From contig JADYYH010000039.1 in assembly GCA_020853775.1 (NCBI GenBank), positions 43,227 to 107,226 of the forward strand: a stretch of DNA of 64,000 bases, read 5' to 3'. Shown in pieces: positions 8,964 to 18,266 of the stretch. The notes beneath the pieces were generated by a model. The model did not search any database and was not told the DNA's origin. It saw only the letters and a list, made by a program, of their open reading frames with translations. A program made the translations under genes and the position numbers. The DNA comes from Nitrospira sp. (lineage in GTDB: Bacteria; Nitrospirota; Nitrospiria; Nitrospirales; Nitrospiraceae). Each line of letters opens with the position of its first letter. Position 1 is the stretch's first letter.

Positions 8964-9569
8964 TCAGCGTTTTTCAGGCGGCATGTACTTGATCATGTCG
9001 GCCGCCAGTTTCGTGGCAAGGTCCTTCATGTCGGGGCGGATGAAGAGATAACTTTCCTGCACCTGATGGCGCGCCTTCCAGACGATGGCGCCGTTGATGG
9101 CGTCAACCAGCCGCATACTCAACCCGACGCGCGCGATGTTATCGCCTTCCTCGCGCGTGTATTCCCACGCATTCACCTTCACCACCAACAGGGAATCCGC
9201 GCCCAGGGCATGTCCAATCTTGATCGCGGAATTCTTGTCCGATTGGCCGGTGGTTTCCATACGAGAGAAATACGTGACGAGCGCATCGAAGGCGTCTTTG
9301 GTCGTCTGGAACGTGTCGGTGACTTGATCGGGCGGGACGACCTTCTCAACCCGGCGGCTCTTGATCAGAACTTTGGCGACCACTTCTTCCACGTCTTCAC
9401 GGGCGCTGTCATAGGTGCCGGAGATCGGAAGGATCGCCATCGTCTTCGGGTAAAACCCCCGCGCGGCCGGTCCTTCCCACATCTCCTGCAAGCCTCCGCA
9501 GCCTGCCAGCAGTGCGGTCGTCACGAGACAGAGAACAACGCTGATGGTAGAAAATGTGTGTCGGGTCAT
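8964..9569 (-). CDS. CsgG/GNA1162-like lipoprotein
   Basis: The 201-residue protein has a signal peptide and lipobox (ALLAGC). The mature part begins the way many CsgG/LpoB-like alpha/beta lipoproteins do (KTMAILPISGTYD), and ends with LSMRLVDAINGAIVWKARH, a strand pair typical of that fold. A periplasm-facing envelope lipoprotein is the likely role. The exact family is uncertain: CsgG-like or DUF799-like. It converges on the GAF gene with 15 bases between them. Confidence 0.65.
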   Translation of the reverse strand: MTRHTFSTISVVLCLVTTALLAGCGGLQEMWEGPAARGFYPKTMAILPISGTYDSAREDVEEVVAKVLIKSRRVEKVVPPDQVTDTFQTTKDAFDALVTYFSRMETTGQSDKNSAIKIGHALGADSLLVVKVNAWEYTREEGDNIARVGLSMRLVDAINGAIVWKARHQVQESYLFIRPDMKDLATKLAADMIKYMPPEKR

Positions 9570-9616
9570 GGTTCGTACAATAAGTGTAGCAGATTGATTC
9601 GCTGCCGGACGCGACC

Positions 9617-10762
9617 TTAGAAGGTCACGGCGATGGATCCCGAGGCCAAGGCAGCCTGGTCTCTGAAATCATACCCGCCGGCAATATCGATCCGCAAGGC
9701 TAAGACACGAATGCCGAAGCCTGCCGTCGGAATAAAGGGTGTTTTCGCATCCTGCATATTTTTGAACGCACCGAGCCGAAAGGACAGCAGCTCGGAGAGG
9801 ATCGTCTGTTCTGCACCGAGGCTCAGGACCTGGCTATGCACGCCGGGAGTGAGGGTATTGTTCTTCGTCACGTCCACATCCGCCGTCAATGTGAGGGAAT
9901 TGTACGGGTTCACGGCGATGCCGGTTCGGACCTGTGGCAAGAGCTTAAATTTATCGCCGTTCGGCGCATCGAAGGTCGGCGCGTTGATATCCTTTGCGAC
10001 GATACCCATCCGCAACCAGGAGGAGGGACGGAACATGGCACCCACGTCGATGCCCAGCGCGCTCGAGATTTTCGCGCGCCCGATGTCCTCGAAGACCTTC
10101 ACATCGTCGCTCGCGCCGCGGATATTGGTGGCGCCGGTATAGGCCGCGCCTTGGATGACCTTGCCGGTGATGCCGATGGAAAACATCCGGTCCATGAACG
10201 CATAGGCATAGGACAGTGCTGCCTGCCGGACTTCCAGTCCGTTCATGGCGAATTGCCCGTTGACGGTGAGATTCGTGCCGTTGTTCGTAAAGCCCACCGG
10301 GCCGCGTAAAAATCCGCCGGATGTGGCGACATCCGAGACGTTGAATCCCAACGCATGTTCGCCGAAGTTGCCCTTGACGTAGAATCCGCCTGAAGCAGCC
10401 GCCGTCAGGTTGGTGCCGGGCTTGTTCATGCGATCGATTTGTTGTTGGAGTCGGGCGATATTGCCGGCCGATGTGTTATTCAAGTTCAGGTTGTTGATGT
10501 CTTTAATCGTATCGAAGACGTCGCCGCGATCAATCACCTGACCGCCGCCTTGAATGCGCATATCGAATTTTTTGCTCATCGCCATGCCGGCGGGATTCCA
10601 GTAGGTGGCGAGCGAGTCGGTTGTCGTGGCCACCCCGGCTCCGCCCATTCCCATCTGGCGTGATCCGACAAACACAAATTCAACGGCCGCCGCCTGGAGC
10701 GGTAGGAGAACGGCCAGCAGGGCGGCCGTATATCGAATAGAGGATTTGACCCGTGTGTTCAT
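9617..10762 (-). CDS. TraF-like outer-membrane beta-barrel protein
   Basis: The ATG at 10762 gives a clean signal peptide (RYTAALLAVLLPLQAAAVEF); a longer frame to 10831 adds an implausible basic stretch. The mature protein of about 360 residues starts GSRQMGMGGAGVATTTDSLA and WNPAGMA, the hallmark of the OMPP1/FadL-like family often called conjugal transfer protein TraF. Alternating beta-strand patterns continue to the C-terminal SGSIAVTF, which ends in Phe as outer-membrane proteins do. No conjugation genes are nearby, so a transport or structural role is more likely than transfer. Confidence 0.75.
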   Translation of the reverse strand: MNTRVKSSIRYTAALLAVLLPLQAAAVEFVFVGSRQMGMGGAGVATTTDSLATYWNPAGMAMSKKFDMRIQGGGQVIDRGDVFDTIKDINNLNLNNTSAGNIARLQQQIDRMNKPGTNLTAAASGGFYVKGNFGEHALGFNVSDVATSGGFLRGPVGFTNNGTNLTVNGQFAMNGLEVRQAALSYAYAFMDRMFSIGITGKVIQGAAYTGATNIRGASDDVKVFEDIGRAKISSALGIDVGAMFRPSSWLRMGIVAKDINAPTFDAPNGDKFKLLPQVRTGIAVNPYNSLTLTADVDVTKNNTLTPGVHSQVLSLGAEQTILSELLSFRLGAFKNMQDAKTPFIPTAGFGIRVLALRIDIAGGYDFRDQAALASGSIAVTF

Positions 10763-10853
10763 AGAAGCAGTAAGAACTCCGGCTCGGAAGGGTCGATGGC
10801 GCAGTCTACGAAAAGAGGCTAAAGCCGTCAAGAAATCATTGTTCGCCCGGAGG

Positions 10854-11540
10854 TCATCCGAGAGGTCTCGTCTCAGACGAGATGATCGCGCCGTCCTGCA
10901 TGGAGACGATGCGGTCGGCCTGAGCGGAGAGTTTGTCGTTATGCGTGACGATCACAAACGTGGTGCCTCGCGAGCGATTTAGTTGGCGCATAAGCGCGAA
11001 GAGCGCCTCGCCCGTATGGCTATCGAGGTTGCCCGTCGGTTCATCGGCCAACACCAGATCCGGTTGCTGCATCAAAGCCCGCGCCACGGACACCCGCTGT
11101 TGCTCGCCGCCGGACAGTTCGCCCGGTTTGTGATGCAGGCGGTTGCCCAGACCGACCTCGCCGAGGAGTTTTGTGGCTTCGCCGACGACATCGGCCATCT
11201 CGCGTTTCTGGATCATCGCCGGCAAACAGGCATTCTCGAGTGCCGTGAATTCCGGCAGCAGGTGGTGGAACTGGAAGACGAATCCCACTCGCTTGTTGCG
11301 GAACTCCGCCTGCTGTTGCTCGGTGAGTTGAAAAAGATTCTGCCCATCGAATGACACGGTGCCTTTGGTCGGACGATCCAGTGTGCCGAGTATTTGAAGG
11401 AGGGTGCTTTTGCCGGCTCCCGACGCGCCCATGATGGCAATCAGTTCGCCGCGCTGGATATGCAAGTTGATGTTATTCAACACTACCAACTCGCGCCCGC
11501 CCATCGGAAACGATTTATAGAGTTCGACGACGTCAATCAT
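10854..11540 (-). CDS. lolD: lipoprotein-releasing ABC transporter ATPase
   Basis: This 228-residue ABC ATPase has Walker A GASGAGKST, Q-loop FVFQFHHLLPEFTALEN, signature LSGGEQQRVSVARAL, Walker B LVLADEPTGNLD and the switch His in VTHND. The HHLLPEFTALEN segment is typical of LolD. Together with the FtsX-type permease just upstream (11613-12890) it would extract lipoproteins from the inner membrane and hand them to LolA. MacB-type exporters share this ATPase type, but the neighbouring permease favours Lol. Confidence 0.92.
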   Translation of the reverse strand: MIDVVELYKSFPMGGRELVVLNNINLHIQRGELIAIMGASGAGKSTLLQILGTLDRPTKGTVSFDGQNLFQLTEQQQAEFRNKRVGFVFQFHHLLPEFTALENACLPAMIQKREMADVVGEATKLLGEVGLGNRLHHKPGELSGGEQQRVSVARALMQQPDLVLADEPTGNLDSHTGEALFALMRQLNRSRGTTFVIVTHNDKLSAQADRIVSMQDGAIISSETRPLG

Positions 11541-11612
11541 GCGGCAACTGCTGTATGGAATGTTCGATGATCACTGTTCGACAATGGTACCTGTATCAGC
11601 ACTCTGTCGCTG

Positions 11613-12890
11613 TCATTCATATCGGAGGGCGGCGGACGGATCGAGTTTGGCCGCCTGGAGCGACGGGTACAGCGTGGCGGCGAAACTGATCAGAATGGCC
11701 GACCCTGCGACCAGCACCACATCCGATCCCAGAACATGCACTGGAATGCGAGAGATGTAATAGACGGTCGGATCGAAGGTCCAAAACGTTTGAATCAACC
11801 AGAGAAACGCATACCCGAGCGGGACGCCGATGGCCGCGCCTGAGCAGCCGATGATCAGGCCGTTGAGCATAAAAATCCGCATGATGCCCTTGCGTGTCGC
11901 GCCCATCGCCTTAAGGATCGCAATCTCGCGCTGTTTTTCCGTCACGATCATCGTCAGGGTACTGACGATGTTGAACGAGGCCACGATCGTGATCAGTACC
12001 AGCAGCAGGAACATCATGGTCTTTTCCAGCTTCAGGGCCGAGAACAGGTTGCGGTTCATTTGCATCCAGTCCCTGGCCCAGAAGGCGAAGCCCAGCTGCT
12101 GCTCGATCGAACGGGCTACGTCGGCCGCTCGGAACACGTCGGCGACTTTGACTTCGATGCCGGTCACGGTCGCGCCCATGTTGAAAAACTTCTGTGCCTC
12201 GCCCAGTTCAATGTATGCCAGCGAGGAATCGTATTCGTACATGCCGGATTGGAAAATGCCGACGACGACGAACTGCCGGATTTTCGGTGTCATGCTGGCG
12301 CCGGTCACCGGCCCGACAGGAGAGACGACATTGAGGGTGTCGCCGGGAAAAGCCCCGAGCCGCATCGACAATTCTTTCCCGAGAATAATTCCAGGGCGCA
12401 TGGCGGTATCCGGTCCGTTCGGTTCGCGTTCCTTTTCAGGAATGACGACTTTGGTCGAATGCGAAAGATCGTCAAGGTTGCCATTCACCAGGTTGTGCGT
12501 GAGCTCGGTTACGGTGCCTTCACGCGCCGGATCGATCCCGCGCAGGATGATGCCTTGGACGCCCGATGGAGAGGTGAGCAGGACTTGCCGGAAAATGAAG
12601 GGTGTGGCGGCCAGCACCTCTGGAACGCCGGCGACTTTCTTCACCTGTTCCTCGTAATCGACCATGGACTCTTTCATCCGGTCGTTGACGAGAATGTGCG
12701 CGGTGGTGCCGAGGATCTTGGCCTGCACATCCTCCTTGAACCCCGTCATGATTCCGACGGTGCCGATCAACGCCGCCACGCCGAGCGTAATCCCGACGAT
12801 GGAGACGATCGTATTGAAGGAGATGGTGCGGTTGCGTCGCTTGGCGCGCAGGTAACGCAGGCCGATGAAGATTTCGTAGGGAAGCGCCAT
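11613..12890 (-). CDS. lolC: lipoprotein-releasing system permease, LolC/LolE family
   Basis: The 425-residue permease begins MALPYEIFIGLRYLRAKRRN, the standard LolC/E start. The first membrane segment (residues 22-48) is followed by a large periplasmic MacB-like domain to about residue 265, then three membrane segments with the FtsX motif EKQREIAILKAMGATRKGI, ending SLQAAKLDPSAALRYE. Only one permease gene is present, so it may form a homodimer as in species with a single LolCE-type subunit. It begins two bases after the lysS stop, indicating one transcript. Confidence 0.92.
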   Translation of the reverse strand: MALPYEIFIGLRYLRAKRRNRTISFNTIVSIVGITLGVAALIGTVGIMTGFKEDVQAKILGTTAHILVNDRMKESMVDYEEQVKKVAGVPEVLAATPFIFRQVLLTSPSGVQGIILRGIDPAREGTVTELTHNLVNGNLDDLSHSTKVVIPEKEREPNGPDTAMRPGIILGKELSMRLGAFPGDTLNVVSPVGPVTGASMTPKIRQFVVVGIFQSGMYEYDSSLAYIELGEAQKFFNMGATVTGIEVKVADVFRAADVARSIEQQLGFAFWARDWMQMNRNLFSALKLEKTMMFLLLVLITIVASFNIVSTLTMIVTEKQREIAILKAMGATRKGIMRIFMLNGLIIGCSGAAIGVPLGYAFLWLIQTFWTFDPTVYYISRIPVHVLGSDVVLVAGSAILISFAATLYPSLQAAKLDPSAALRYE

Positions 12891-12892
12891 GT

Positions 12893-14374
12893 CTACTTTT
12901 CAGGCCTGAGTTGCGGGAAGAGCACCACATCCCTGATGGAAGCCTGATTGGTGAAGAGCATGACCAGACGATCGATGCCAATGCCTTCGCCGGCGGTCGG
13001 CGGCATGCCGTATTCGAGAGCGCGGAGGAAGTCCTCGTCCACCCGATGGGCCTCTTCATCGCCCGCCGCATGTTGGGCCGCCTGGGCCTCGAAGCGTTCG
13101 CGCTGATCGAGCGGATCGTTCAACTCGGAAAAGGCATTGGCAATCTCGCGCCCGGCGATATACAGCTCGAACCGGTCGGTCAATGAGGGATCGGAATCCT
13201 TGCGGCGCGCGAGGGGAGAAATTTCAATCGGGTAGTCGGTGATGAACGTCGGTTGCTGCAGTTTCGGTTCGACGGTTTCTTCGAAGATTTCGTTCAGGAT
13301 GTTGACCAGCGATTCCTTCGGCGACACCTCGACGCCGAGCCGCTTGGCCGCGGCGAGGGCTTCGTCGCGATTCGTGAGCACCGACGGCGGCAAACTGTTC
13401 ACCTCCAGAATAGCCTGATGGTAGGACCAACGGCGCCAGGGAGATCCTAGATTGATCTGGGCGCCCTGATAGTCGATCGTCGTGGTGCCCAAAATATCCT
13501 GCGCCAATCGGCCGAAGAGTTCCTCGGTCAGGATGATCAGGTCCTGGTAGTCGGCATAGGCGACGTAAAACTCCAGCATCGTGAATTCGGGGTTATGAAT
13601 CGTCGAAATGCCTTCATTCCGGAAATTGCGATTGATCTCAAACACCCGGGGAAACCCGCCGACGATCAGCCGCTTGAGGTACAGTTCCGGCGCGATGCGG
13701 AGATACAGCTCTGCATCCAAGGCATTGTGATGGGTGACAAAGGGCTTGGCCGCGGCGCCGCCGGGAATCGGATGCATCATCGGCGTTTCCACTTCGAGGA
13801 AGCCGCGCTCGATGAGGAACGCGCGAATTCCGGACACGATGCGGCTGCGTAGCGCGAAAATCTGGTGCACCTGCGGGTTGGCGATCAAGTCGACATAGCG
13901 TTGCCGATATCTGGTTTCCACGTCGGTGAGCCCGTGCCATTTTTCCGGTAACGGGCGGAGGGCTTTGCTCAAAAACGTGAGCGTCTTGGCCTCGACGGTG
14001 AACTCATTGGTCTTGGTGCGAAAGAGGATGCCGGTCACGCCGATCCAGTCGCCGAGATCCAGTCCCTCGGAAATCTGGTGCGCCTGGTCGCCGAGCGTGT
14101 CTTTCTTCAGATAGACCTGCAGACGGTCAGACCCGTCTTGCAAGACGGCGAATGCCGCTTTGCCGAAGCGGCGCAAGCCGACGATCCGACCGGCGATGGT
14201 GCACCCGACCTGTTCCTGTTCGAGCACCTCTTTGCTCTTCTCCCCATGCAGGCGCGTGAGCTGGCCCGCGCGGTCCTTGATCTCGTAGCGCGTTCCATAC
14301 GGGGCCACACCGAGCTGGCGGAGGTGGTCGAGTTTCTTGATCCGTTGTTGCCGTTGATCGTTTAATTCATCCAT
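12893..14374 (-). CDS. lysS: lysyl-tRNA synthetase, class II
   Basis: LysRS charges tRNA-Lys. The 493-residue protein has the N-terminal OB-fold anticodon-binding domain (IAGRIVGLRRFGKAAFAVLQD) and the class II core: motif 1 around LIERGFLEVETPMM, motif 2 FRNEGISTIHNPEFTMLEFY and motif 3 GIGIDRLVMLF. It lies in the row lnt-prfB-lysS-lolC-lolD. The 101-base spacer to prfB contains the second heptanucleotide hairpin. Confidence 0.97.
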   Translation of the reverse strand: MDELNDQRQQRIKKLDHLRQLGVAPYGTRYEIKDRAGQLTRLHGEKSKEVLEQEQVGCTIAGRIVGLRRFGKAAFAVLQDGSDRLQVYLKKDTLGDQAHQISEGLDLGDWIGVTGILFRTKTNEFTVEAKTLTFLSKALRPLPEKWHGLTDVETRYRQRYVDLIANPQVHQIFALRSRIVSGIRAFLIERGFLEVETPMMHPIPGGAAAKPFVTHHNALDAELYLRIAPELYLKRLIVGGFPRVFEINRNFRNEGISTIHNPEFTMLEFYVAYADYQDLIILTEELFGRLAQDILGTTTIDYQGAQINLGSPWRRWSYHQAILEVNSLPPSVLTNRDEALAAAKRLGVEVSPKESLVNILNEIFEETVEPKLQQPTFITDYPIEISPLARRKDSDPSLTDRFELYIAGREIANAFSELNDPLDQRERFEAQAAQHAAGDEEAHRVDEDFLRALEYGMPPTAGEGIGIDRLVMLFTNQASIRDVVLFPQLRPEK

Positions 14375-14386
14375 GGTTACGCGGAG

Positions 14387-14465
14387 CGTATGGCTGATGG
14401 CGAATAGCCGATGGTCCGGGATAAGATCCCGTTCCTGCTATCTACTATACGCCATACGCTATCTG
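14387..14465. repeat. heptanucleotide-repeat hairpin element, copy B
   Basis: Between prfB and lysS, four 7-mers from 14387 (CGTATGG, CTGATGG, CGAATAG, CCGATGG) are followed by a centre with GATCCCGTTCCT and four inverted-type 7-mers from 14438 (CTATCTA, CTATACG, CCATACG, CTATCTG). The centre resembles that of copy A (GATCTCGTTCCT at 1998-2008), so the two are one family, although the 7-mer sequences have drifted. Confidence 0.75.
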
Positions 14466-14475
14466 CTCCCTTTCC

Positions 14476-15619
14476 TTACAGGTCGTCATCTGTCATGGCC
14501 ACCGGCTGAGGCGTTTTGCCGCCGGTCAATTTTCTCTGCAGATAGGCTTCGATGAAGCCGTCCAAGTCGCCGTCCATCACCGCCGATACCTGGCCGACTT
14601 CAAAGCCGGTCCGATGATCTTTGACCATCTGGTAGGGCTGGAAGACGTAGGATCGGATCTGGCTGCCCCAAGCGATATCTTTTTTCTCGCCGACGATCGC
14701 GTTGAACTCGGCTTCCTTCTTGCGTTGTTCTACTTCAAAGAGGCGGGCTCTCAAAATCTTCATGGCCCCGTTACGATTCTGGAGCTGAGACCGCTCGTTT
14801 TGGCATTGCACTACGATACCGGTTGGAATGTGGGTGATGCGAATGGCCGTCTCTACCTTATTCACATTTTGACCGCCTGCGCCGCCGGCCCGAAAGGTAT
14901 CAATCCGGAGATCCTTGTCCTCGATCACGACTTCCACATCATCGTCGAGCTCCGGATAGACGAACACGGAGGCGAAGGACGTATGGCGTCGCTTGTTCGC
15001 GTCGAACGGAGAAATTCTCACGAGACGATGCACTCCGGCTTCGGCTTTCAAATAGCCATAGGCATAGGGGCCGGTTACGGTCAAAGTCGCGCTCTTGATG
15101 CCGGCCTCATCGCCTCCTTGCAAATCCAATGTCTCGACCTTGAAGCCCTTCTGCTCGGCCCAGCGAACGTACATCCGCAGGAGCATTTGCGCCCAGTCTT
15201 GCGACTCGGTGCCGCCGGCGCCGGGATGGATGGCGAAGATGGCGTTGTTCGCGTCCAGTTCGCCCGAGAGGAGGAGCTCAATGCGGAACTGGGCGACGGC
15301 TTTTTCGAAGGGCTCGAGTTCGGCTGTGAGTTCCTGTTCCAGTCCGGCATCCCCTGACTCCAGGGCCAGCTCCAACAGCGCCTCGATATCACTCTGCCGA
15401 CGTTCGGTGTCTCGCCAGCGCGAGAGTTCTCGATCCAGCGCGGCCTTGCGGCGGTTCACCTTGGCGGCAGCCTGCGTATCTTTCCAGAAATCCGGCTGGG
15501 AGGTTTTGACGTCGATGTCGTTGAGTTCAGCGGTCATCCGAGCCAGGTCAAAGATGCCCCCGTAGCTGCGCTAACTGTTCACCGAGGGTTCGCACACGGG
15601 TCCGGACATCATCCAACAT
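14476..15619 (-). CDS. prfB: peptide chain release factor 2 (programmed +1 frameshift)
   Basis: RF2 terminates translation at UGA and UAA. The gene starts at the ATG at 15619, reads 23 codons ([20 protein letters not shown]...), meets an in-frame TGA at 15550-15548, and continues in the +1 frame to 14476, giving about 380 residues. The second frame carries the RF2 tripeptide SPF in [14 protein letters not shown] and the GGQ motif in [17 protein letters not shown] start at 15537 would give a shorter protein lacking the conserved N-terminus. lnt ends 18 bases upstream of the start. Confidence 0.96.
15547..15561 (-). promoter_or_regulatory. prfB: RF2 autoregulatory +1 frameshift site
   Basis: On the minus strand the sequence is CGGGGGCATCTTTGAC. 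An internal Shine-Dalgarno-like GGGGG sits three bases before the slippery CTT, followed by TGA and C. Spacing and order match the Escherichia coli site (AGGGGGTATCTTTGAC). Low RF2 activity leaves the ribosome paused at UGA and favours the +1 slip, so RF2 controls its own level. Confidence 0.95.
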
Positions 15620-15637
15620 GGCACGGTCCTTTCATTC

Positions 15638-17269
15638 TCAGGCTGGTCGCCCGGCAGGTTCGCCTCCGGCTGGTTCGGCGTTAGGCGAGAAGTAGCCGGT
15701 CAGGCACAAAAGCGCGATGAGTATAGCACAGGCATAAGCAAAGAGATCACCGTATTGGGCGTAAAAGGTCTGTGGATGACTGACAGGAATAGTCCCTCGC
15801 AAGGCTTCCTGTGTGAAGATGGAGGATTGTTGCAACACACGGCCGTACGGGTCGATGAATCCCGAAATGCCGGTATTCGCCGCCCGCGCGAAGGCGACAT
15901 GATTCTCCACCGCGCGAAAGACCACCATGCCGAAATGTTGATAGGGGGCCGACGAAGGACCGAACCAGGCGTCATTGGTGACGGTGACCATGAAGTCCGC
16001 CCCGTTCGCGGCAAATTGTCGTACGAGATTGGGGAAAATGACTTCATAACAAATGACCACGCCGAACTTGAGATGAAAATCAGCGTTGGTGGTAGCCGTC
16101 ATAGACGGTGTCTTCTCGTGCGGTTTGAACATCAACAGCGTCGAGCCAGGGCCGGCCTCGAAGTCGCCGATCCCTTCCACCAGCTTGTCGAGAAAAAACA
16201 GCAGCGAGTTGTGAAACGGAATGTACTCCCCGAAGGGCACGAGATGCTGCTTATCGTAGCGTCCGAGGATCTGGCCGTCGGTGGCCAAGAGGTAGGCGCT
16301 GTTCAGCAAAAACGGTTTCCCATCCGGATATCGCCGCAGCGCCGGGCTGCCGAATAACAGCGGGGCGCCGGCGCGTCGGGCCATGTCATTGACGATGGCC
16401 CGGTATTGCGGCTCCATTTCGAACACAAAAGGCGTGGCGGCTTCAGGCCAGACGATGAGATCCAGGTTCTCACCCAACCCGGCGGTCAATCGATCATAAC
16501 GGGACATGGTTTCCTGGCGGAAAGCCACATCCCATTTCTGAGCTTGTTCGACGTTGGGTTGAACGAGGCCGACGGACAACGTGCGTGGTGTGGCATGTTG
16601 CGCGGCGGACAAGACACTCGTGCCGTAGAACAGCGCCACGCTGAATCCTGACGCGGCTGCAACCAGTGAAGGCCAAGGAACGGAACGGATTTGAAACCCG
16701 CGATAGGCCTTAAAGCTCCAAACCAGAGTTTCTGCCAGCGCGGCATTCACCAGCACGAGGAGGAACGACACCCCATACACTCCAAAATGGTCGGCGAACT
16801 GAATGATGGACAGCCATTGGTACTGAGAATAGCCGAACAGCGCCCAGGGCAACCCGGAGAGAAAATAGGTGCGGATCAATTCGAGCGTGACCCACAGGAA
16901 GGGCGCCGGCAGAAATCCCAGCGTGGGGAAGGCGGTTCTGATCCAGGAAAGCGCCCCTGCATAGATCGCCAGATACAGGCCGAGATACACCGTGAGCAGG
17001 AACATCACCAGGACGGCGATCGGCAGCGGCACCTTGCCATACACATTCATGGCCGTAATCACCCAGAACATGGCCCCGGTGAAGGCCAGGGTGCCGGCGA
17101 GCCATCCCACGCGGAAGGCCCGTCGAGGGGAAGCATATTCCACGGCGATGTGCAGCGGGACCAGGGCAAACCAGGCCACGATGCCAAGGTCGAATGCCGG
17201 AAATGACAGGGGGTAGAGAAAACCGCTCGCGCAGGCAAGCAGGATGAGGCGTGCGCGGGAGATGGTCAT
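15638..17269 (-). CDS. lnt: apolipoprotein N-acyltransferase
   Basis: Lnt adds the third acyl chain to lipoproteins in the inner membrane. An N-terminal half with about six or seven membrane segments is followed by a nitrilase-type domain carrying the Glu-Lys-Cys triad: LIVWPEAATPFV (Glu), YDKQHLVPFGEYIPF (Lys) and GVVICYEVIFP (Cys). A last membrane segment lies near the C-terminus. The ATG at 17269 gives 543 residues; a TTG at 17305 with an AGGA a few bases upstream is an alternative start. It heads the row that ends with lolD, grouping lipoprotein maturation with sorting. Confidence 0.94.
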   Translation of the reverse strand: MTISRARLILLACASGFLYPLSFPAFDLGIVAWFALVPLHIAVEYASPRRAFRVGWLAGTLAFTGAMFWVITAMNVYGKVPLPIAVLVMFLLTVYLGLYLAIYAGALSWIRTAFPTLGFLPAPFLWVTLELIRTYFLSGLPWALFGYSQYQWLSIIQFADHFGVYGVSFLLVLVNAALAETLVWSFKAYRGFQIRSVPWPSLVAAASGFSVALFYGTSVLSAAQHATPRTLSVGLVQPNVEQAQKWDVAFRQETMSRYDRLTAGLGENLDLIVWPEAATPFVFEMEPQYRAIVNDMARRAGAPLLFGSPALRRYPDGKPFLLNSAYLLATDGQILGRYDKQHLVPFGEYIPFHNSLLFFLDKLVEGIGDFEAGPGSTLLMFKPHEKTPSMTATTNADFHLKFGVVICYEVIFPNLVRQFAANGADFMVTVTNDAWFGPSSAPYQHFGMVVFRAVENHVAFARAANTGISGFIDPYGRVLQQSSIFTQEALRGTIPVSHPQTFYAQYGDLFAYACAILIALLCLTGYFSPNAEPAGGEPAGRPA

Positions 17270-17366
17270 TCGCGGTAACTTAACGAAAGCCTTGAGTAGA
17301 TTCAACAGTCCTGTTTCGCGGTCGATTCTGCATCGTGTTGGTCTGGGGGTGTCGTCGCGCAGCTTG

Positions 17367-17765
17367 CTATCGTTGGCGTCCGCCGGATTGGCCCAAGCGA
17401 CTTGGAGTAGACGACGGGACGGCAGGCGCTCGCGGCTGGGGGATGGCCATGCCCTTGGGCTGGAGCGGGAGCAGAGGGGCAGGTGTCAGGAGGTTCGGCG
17501 GCGTCGGCGTTCCAAAAGGGGTGACCGTGCCCGGCGTGGCTCCGTGCGGTCCGCTGAAACTGTGAGAGGGGAGGCCTGAGCCAAGCTGCGTCGGATTCTT
17601 GTTACCGTGCGCATCAGAGTAGATTGCGCTGTCGTTGCCCAGCGGAGAGAGCGTGCCGGTGGTGCCATGGGAATCTCGAAATGGAGCAGGCTGCGCGCCG
17701 GCCTGGGAGAATGGCGAGAGCAGCGACCACATGACGAAGACCGTCACCACAGCAACGGTCGGCAT
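17367..17765 (-). CDS. secreted Pro-rich protein of unknown function
   Basis: The ATG at 17765 is preceded by a strong ribosome site (GGAGAGG) and opens a signal peptide (VAVVTVFVMWSLLSPFSQA, cleavage near AGA-QP). The 132-residue product is rich in Pro, Gly, Ser, Thr and Asn with repeated short patterns (HGTTGTLSPLGN, HGATPGTVTPFG) and ends basic. No family is recognised. It resembles in style the protein at 30326-30748. It is probably periplasmic or extracellular. Confidence 0.6.
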   Translation of the reverse strand: MPTVAVVTVFVMWSLLSPFSQAGAQPAPFRDSHGTTGTLSPLGNDSAIYSDAHGNKNPTQLGSGLPSHSFSGPHGATPGTVTPFGTPTPPNLLTPAPLLPLQPKGMAIPQPRAPAVPSSTPSRLGQSGGRQR

Positions 17766-18266
17766 ACGGCACCTCTCCACAAGAAACCATGCGAATAGCC
17801 TGCACACATCCTACCAGAAGATGGAGCTCCAGCGGGATGTGACTCTGGAGAGGAGTCCCGTTTTACGATCGCCGCCAGGCCGCGCCGGCTCTCGACTTTT
17901 CGCGTCTTGACCGATTTTTTTGCGAAGCGTAGACTGAGTCCATCAGAATCAGTACCACCCTTTGAGTAGGTGGTTACATGGTCTCCCGTGGCATACATGA
18001 CCGCGGCCCCGACCAGGGCAGTTCTGTCTCATCTCTCTCCCCCTTCTCTATTCCACTACGTCCATGTTGCTTGGCAGGCACATACGAGAGCCTGTCCGTG
18101 TGTGCCGAGCCGAAGGCATATGTTCACGAACCGCAGGTATCACTTTTCTCAAAGGAGGCCTGGGTATGCAGAGACGACAGGGATCCCGTGCCGTTCAACC
18201 TACGGCGTGCCGGCATCCTGCCAGTTTGCCCCGCGCCGGATTACCTGAGGCAGGAAGGAGGAGGCC
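17766..18266. other. 500-bp intergenic region with a long leader
   Basis: The region separates divergent genes. A sigma70-type promoter (17907-17935) points right and implies a leader of about 325 bases before the gene at 18267. Two weak small frames lie in the leader: 17978-18283 (101 aa, AGGTGG before the ATG) and 18166-18393 (75 aa, AAAGGAGG before the ATG). Both overlap the start of the next gene and neither resembles a known protein. Short inverted ACCACC/GGTGGT arms occur near 17953-17974. Confidence 0.4.
17907..17935 (+). promoter_or_regulatory. sigma70-type promoter
   Basis: TTGACC at 17907-17912 and TAGACT at 17930-17935 are separated by 17 bases. The same arrangement recurs before the tRNA-Leu gene (46352) and the gene at 51027. 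It should drive the 18267 gene through a long leader. Confidence 0.6.
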
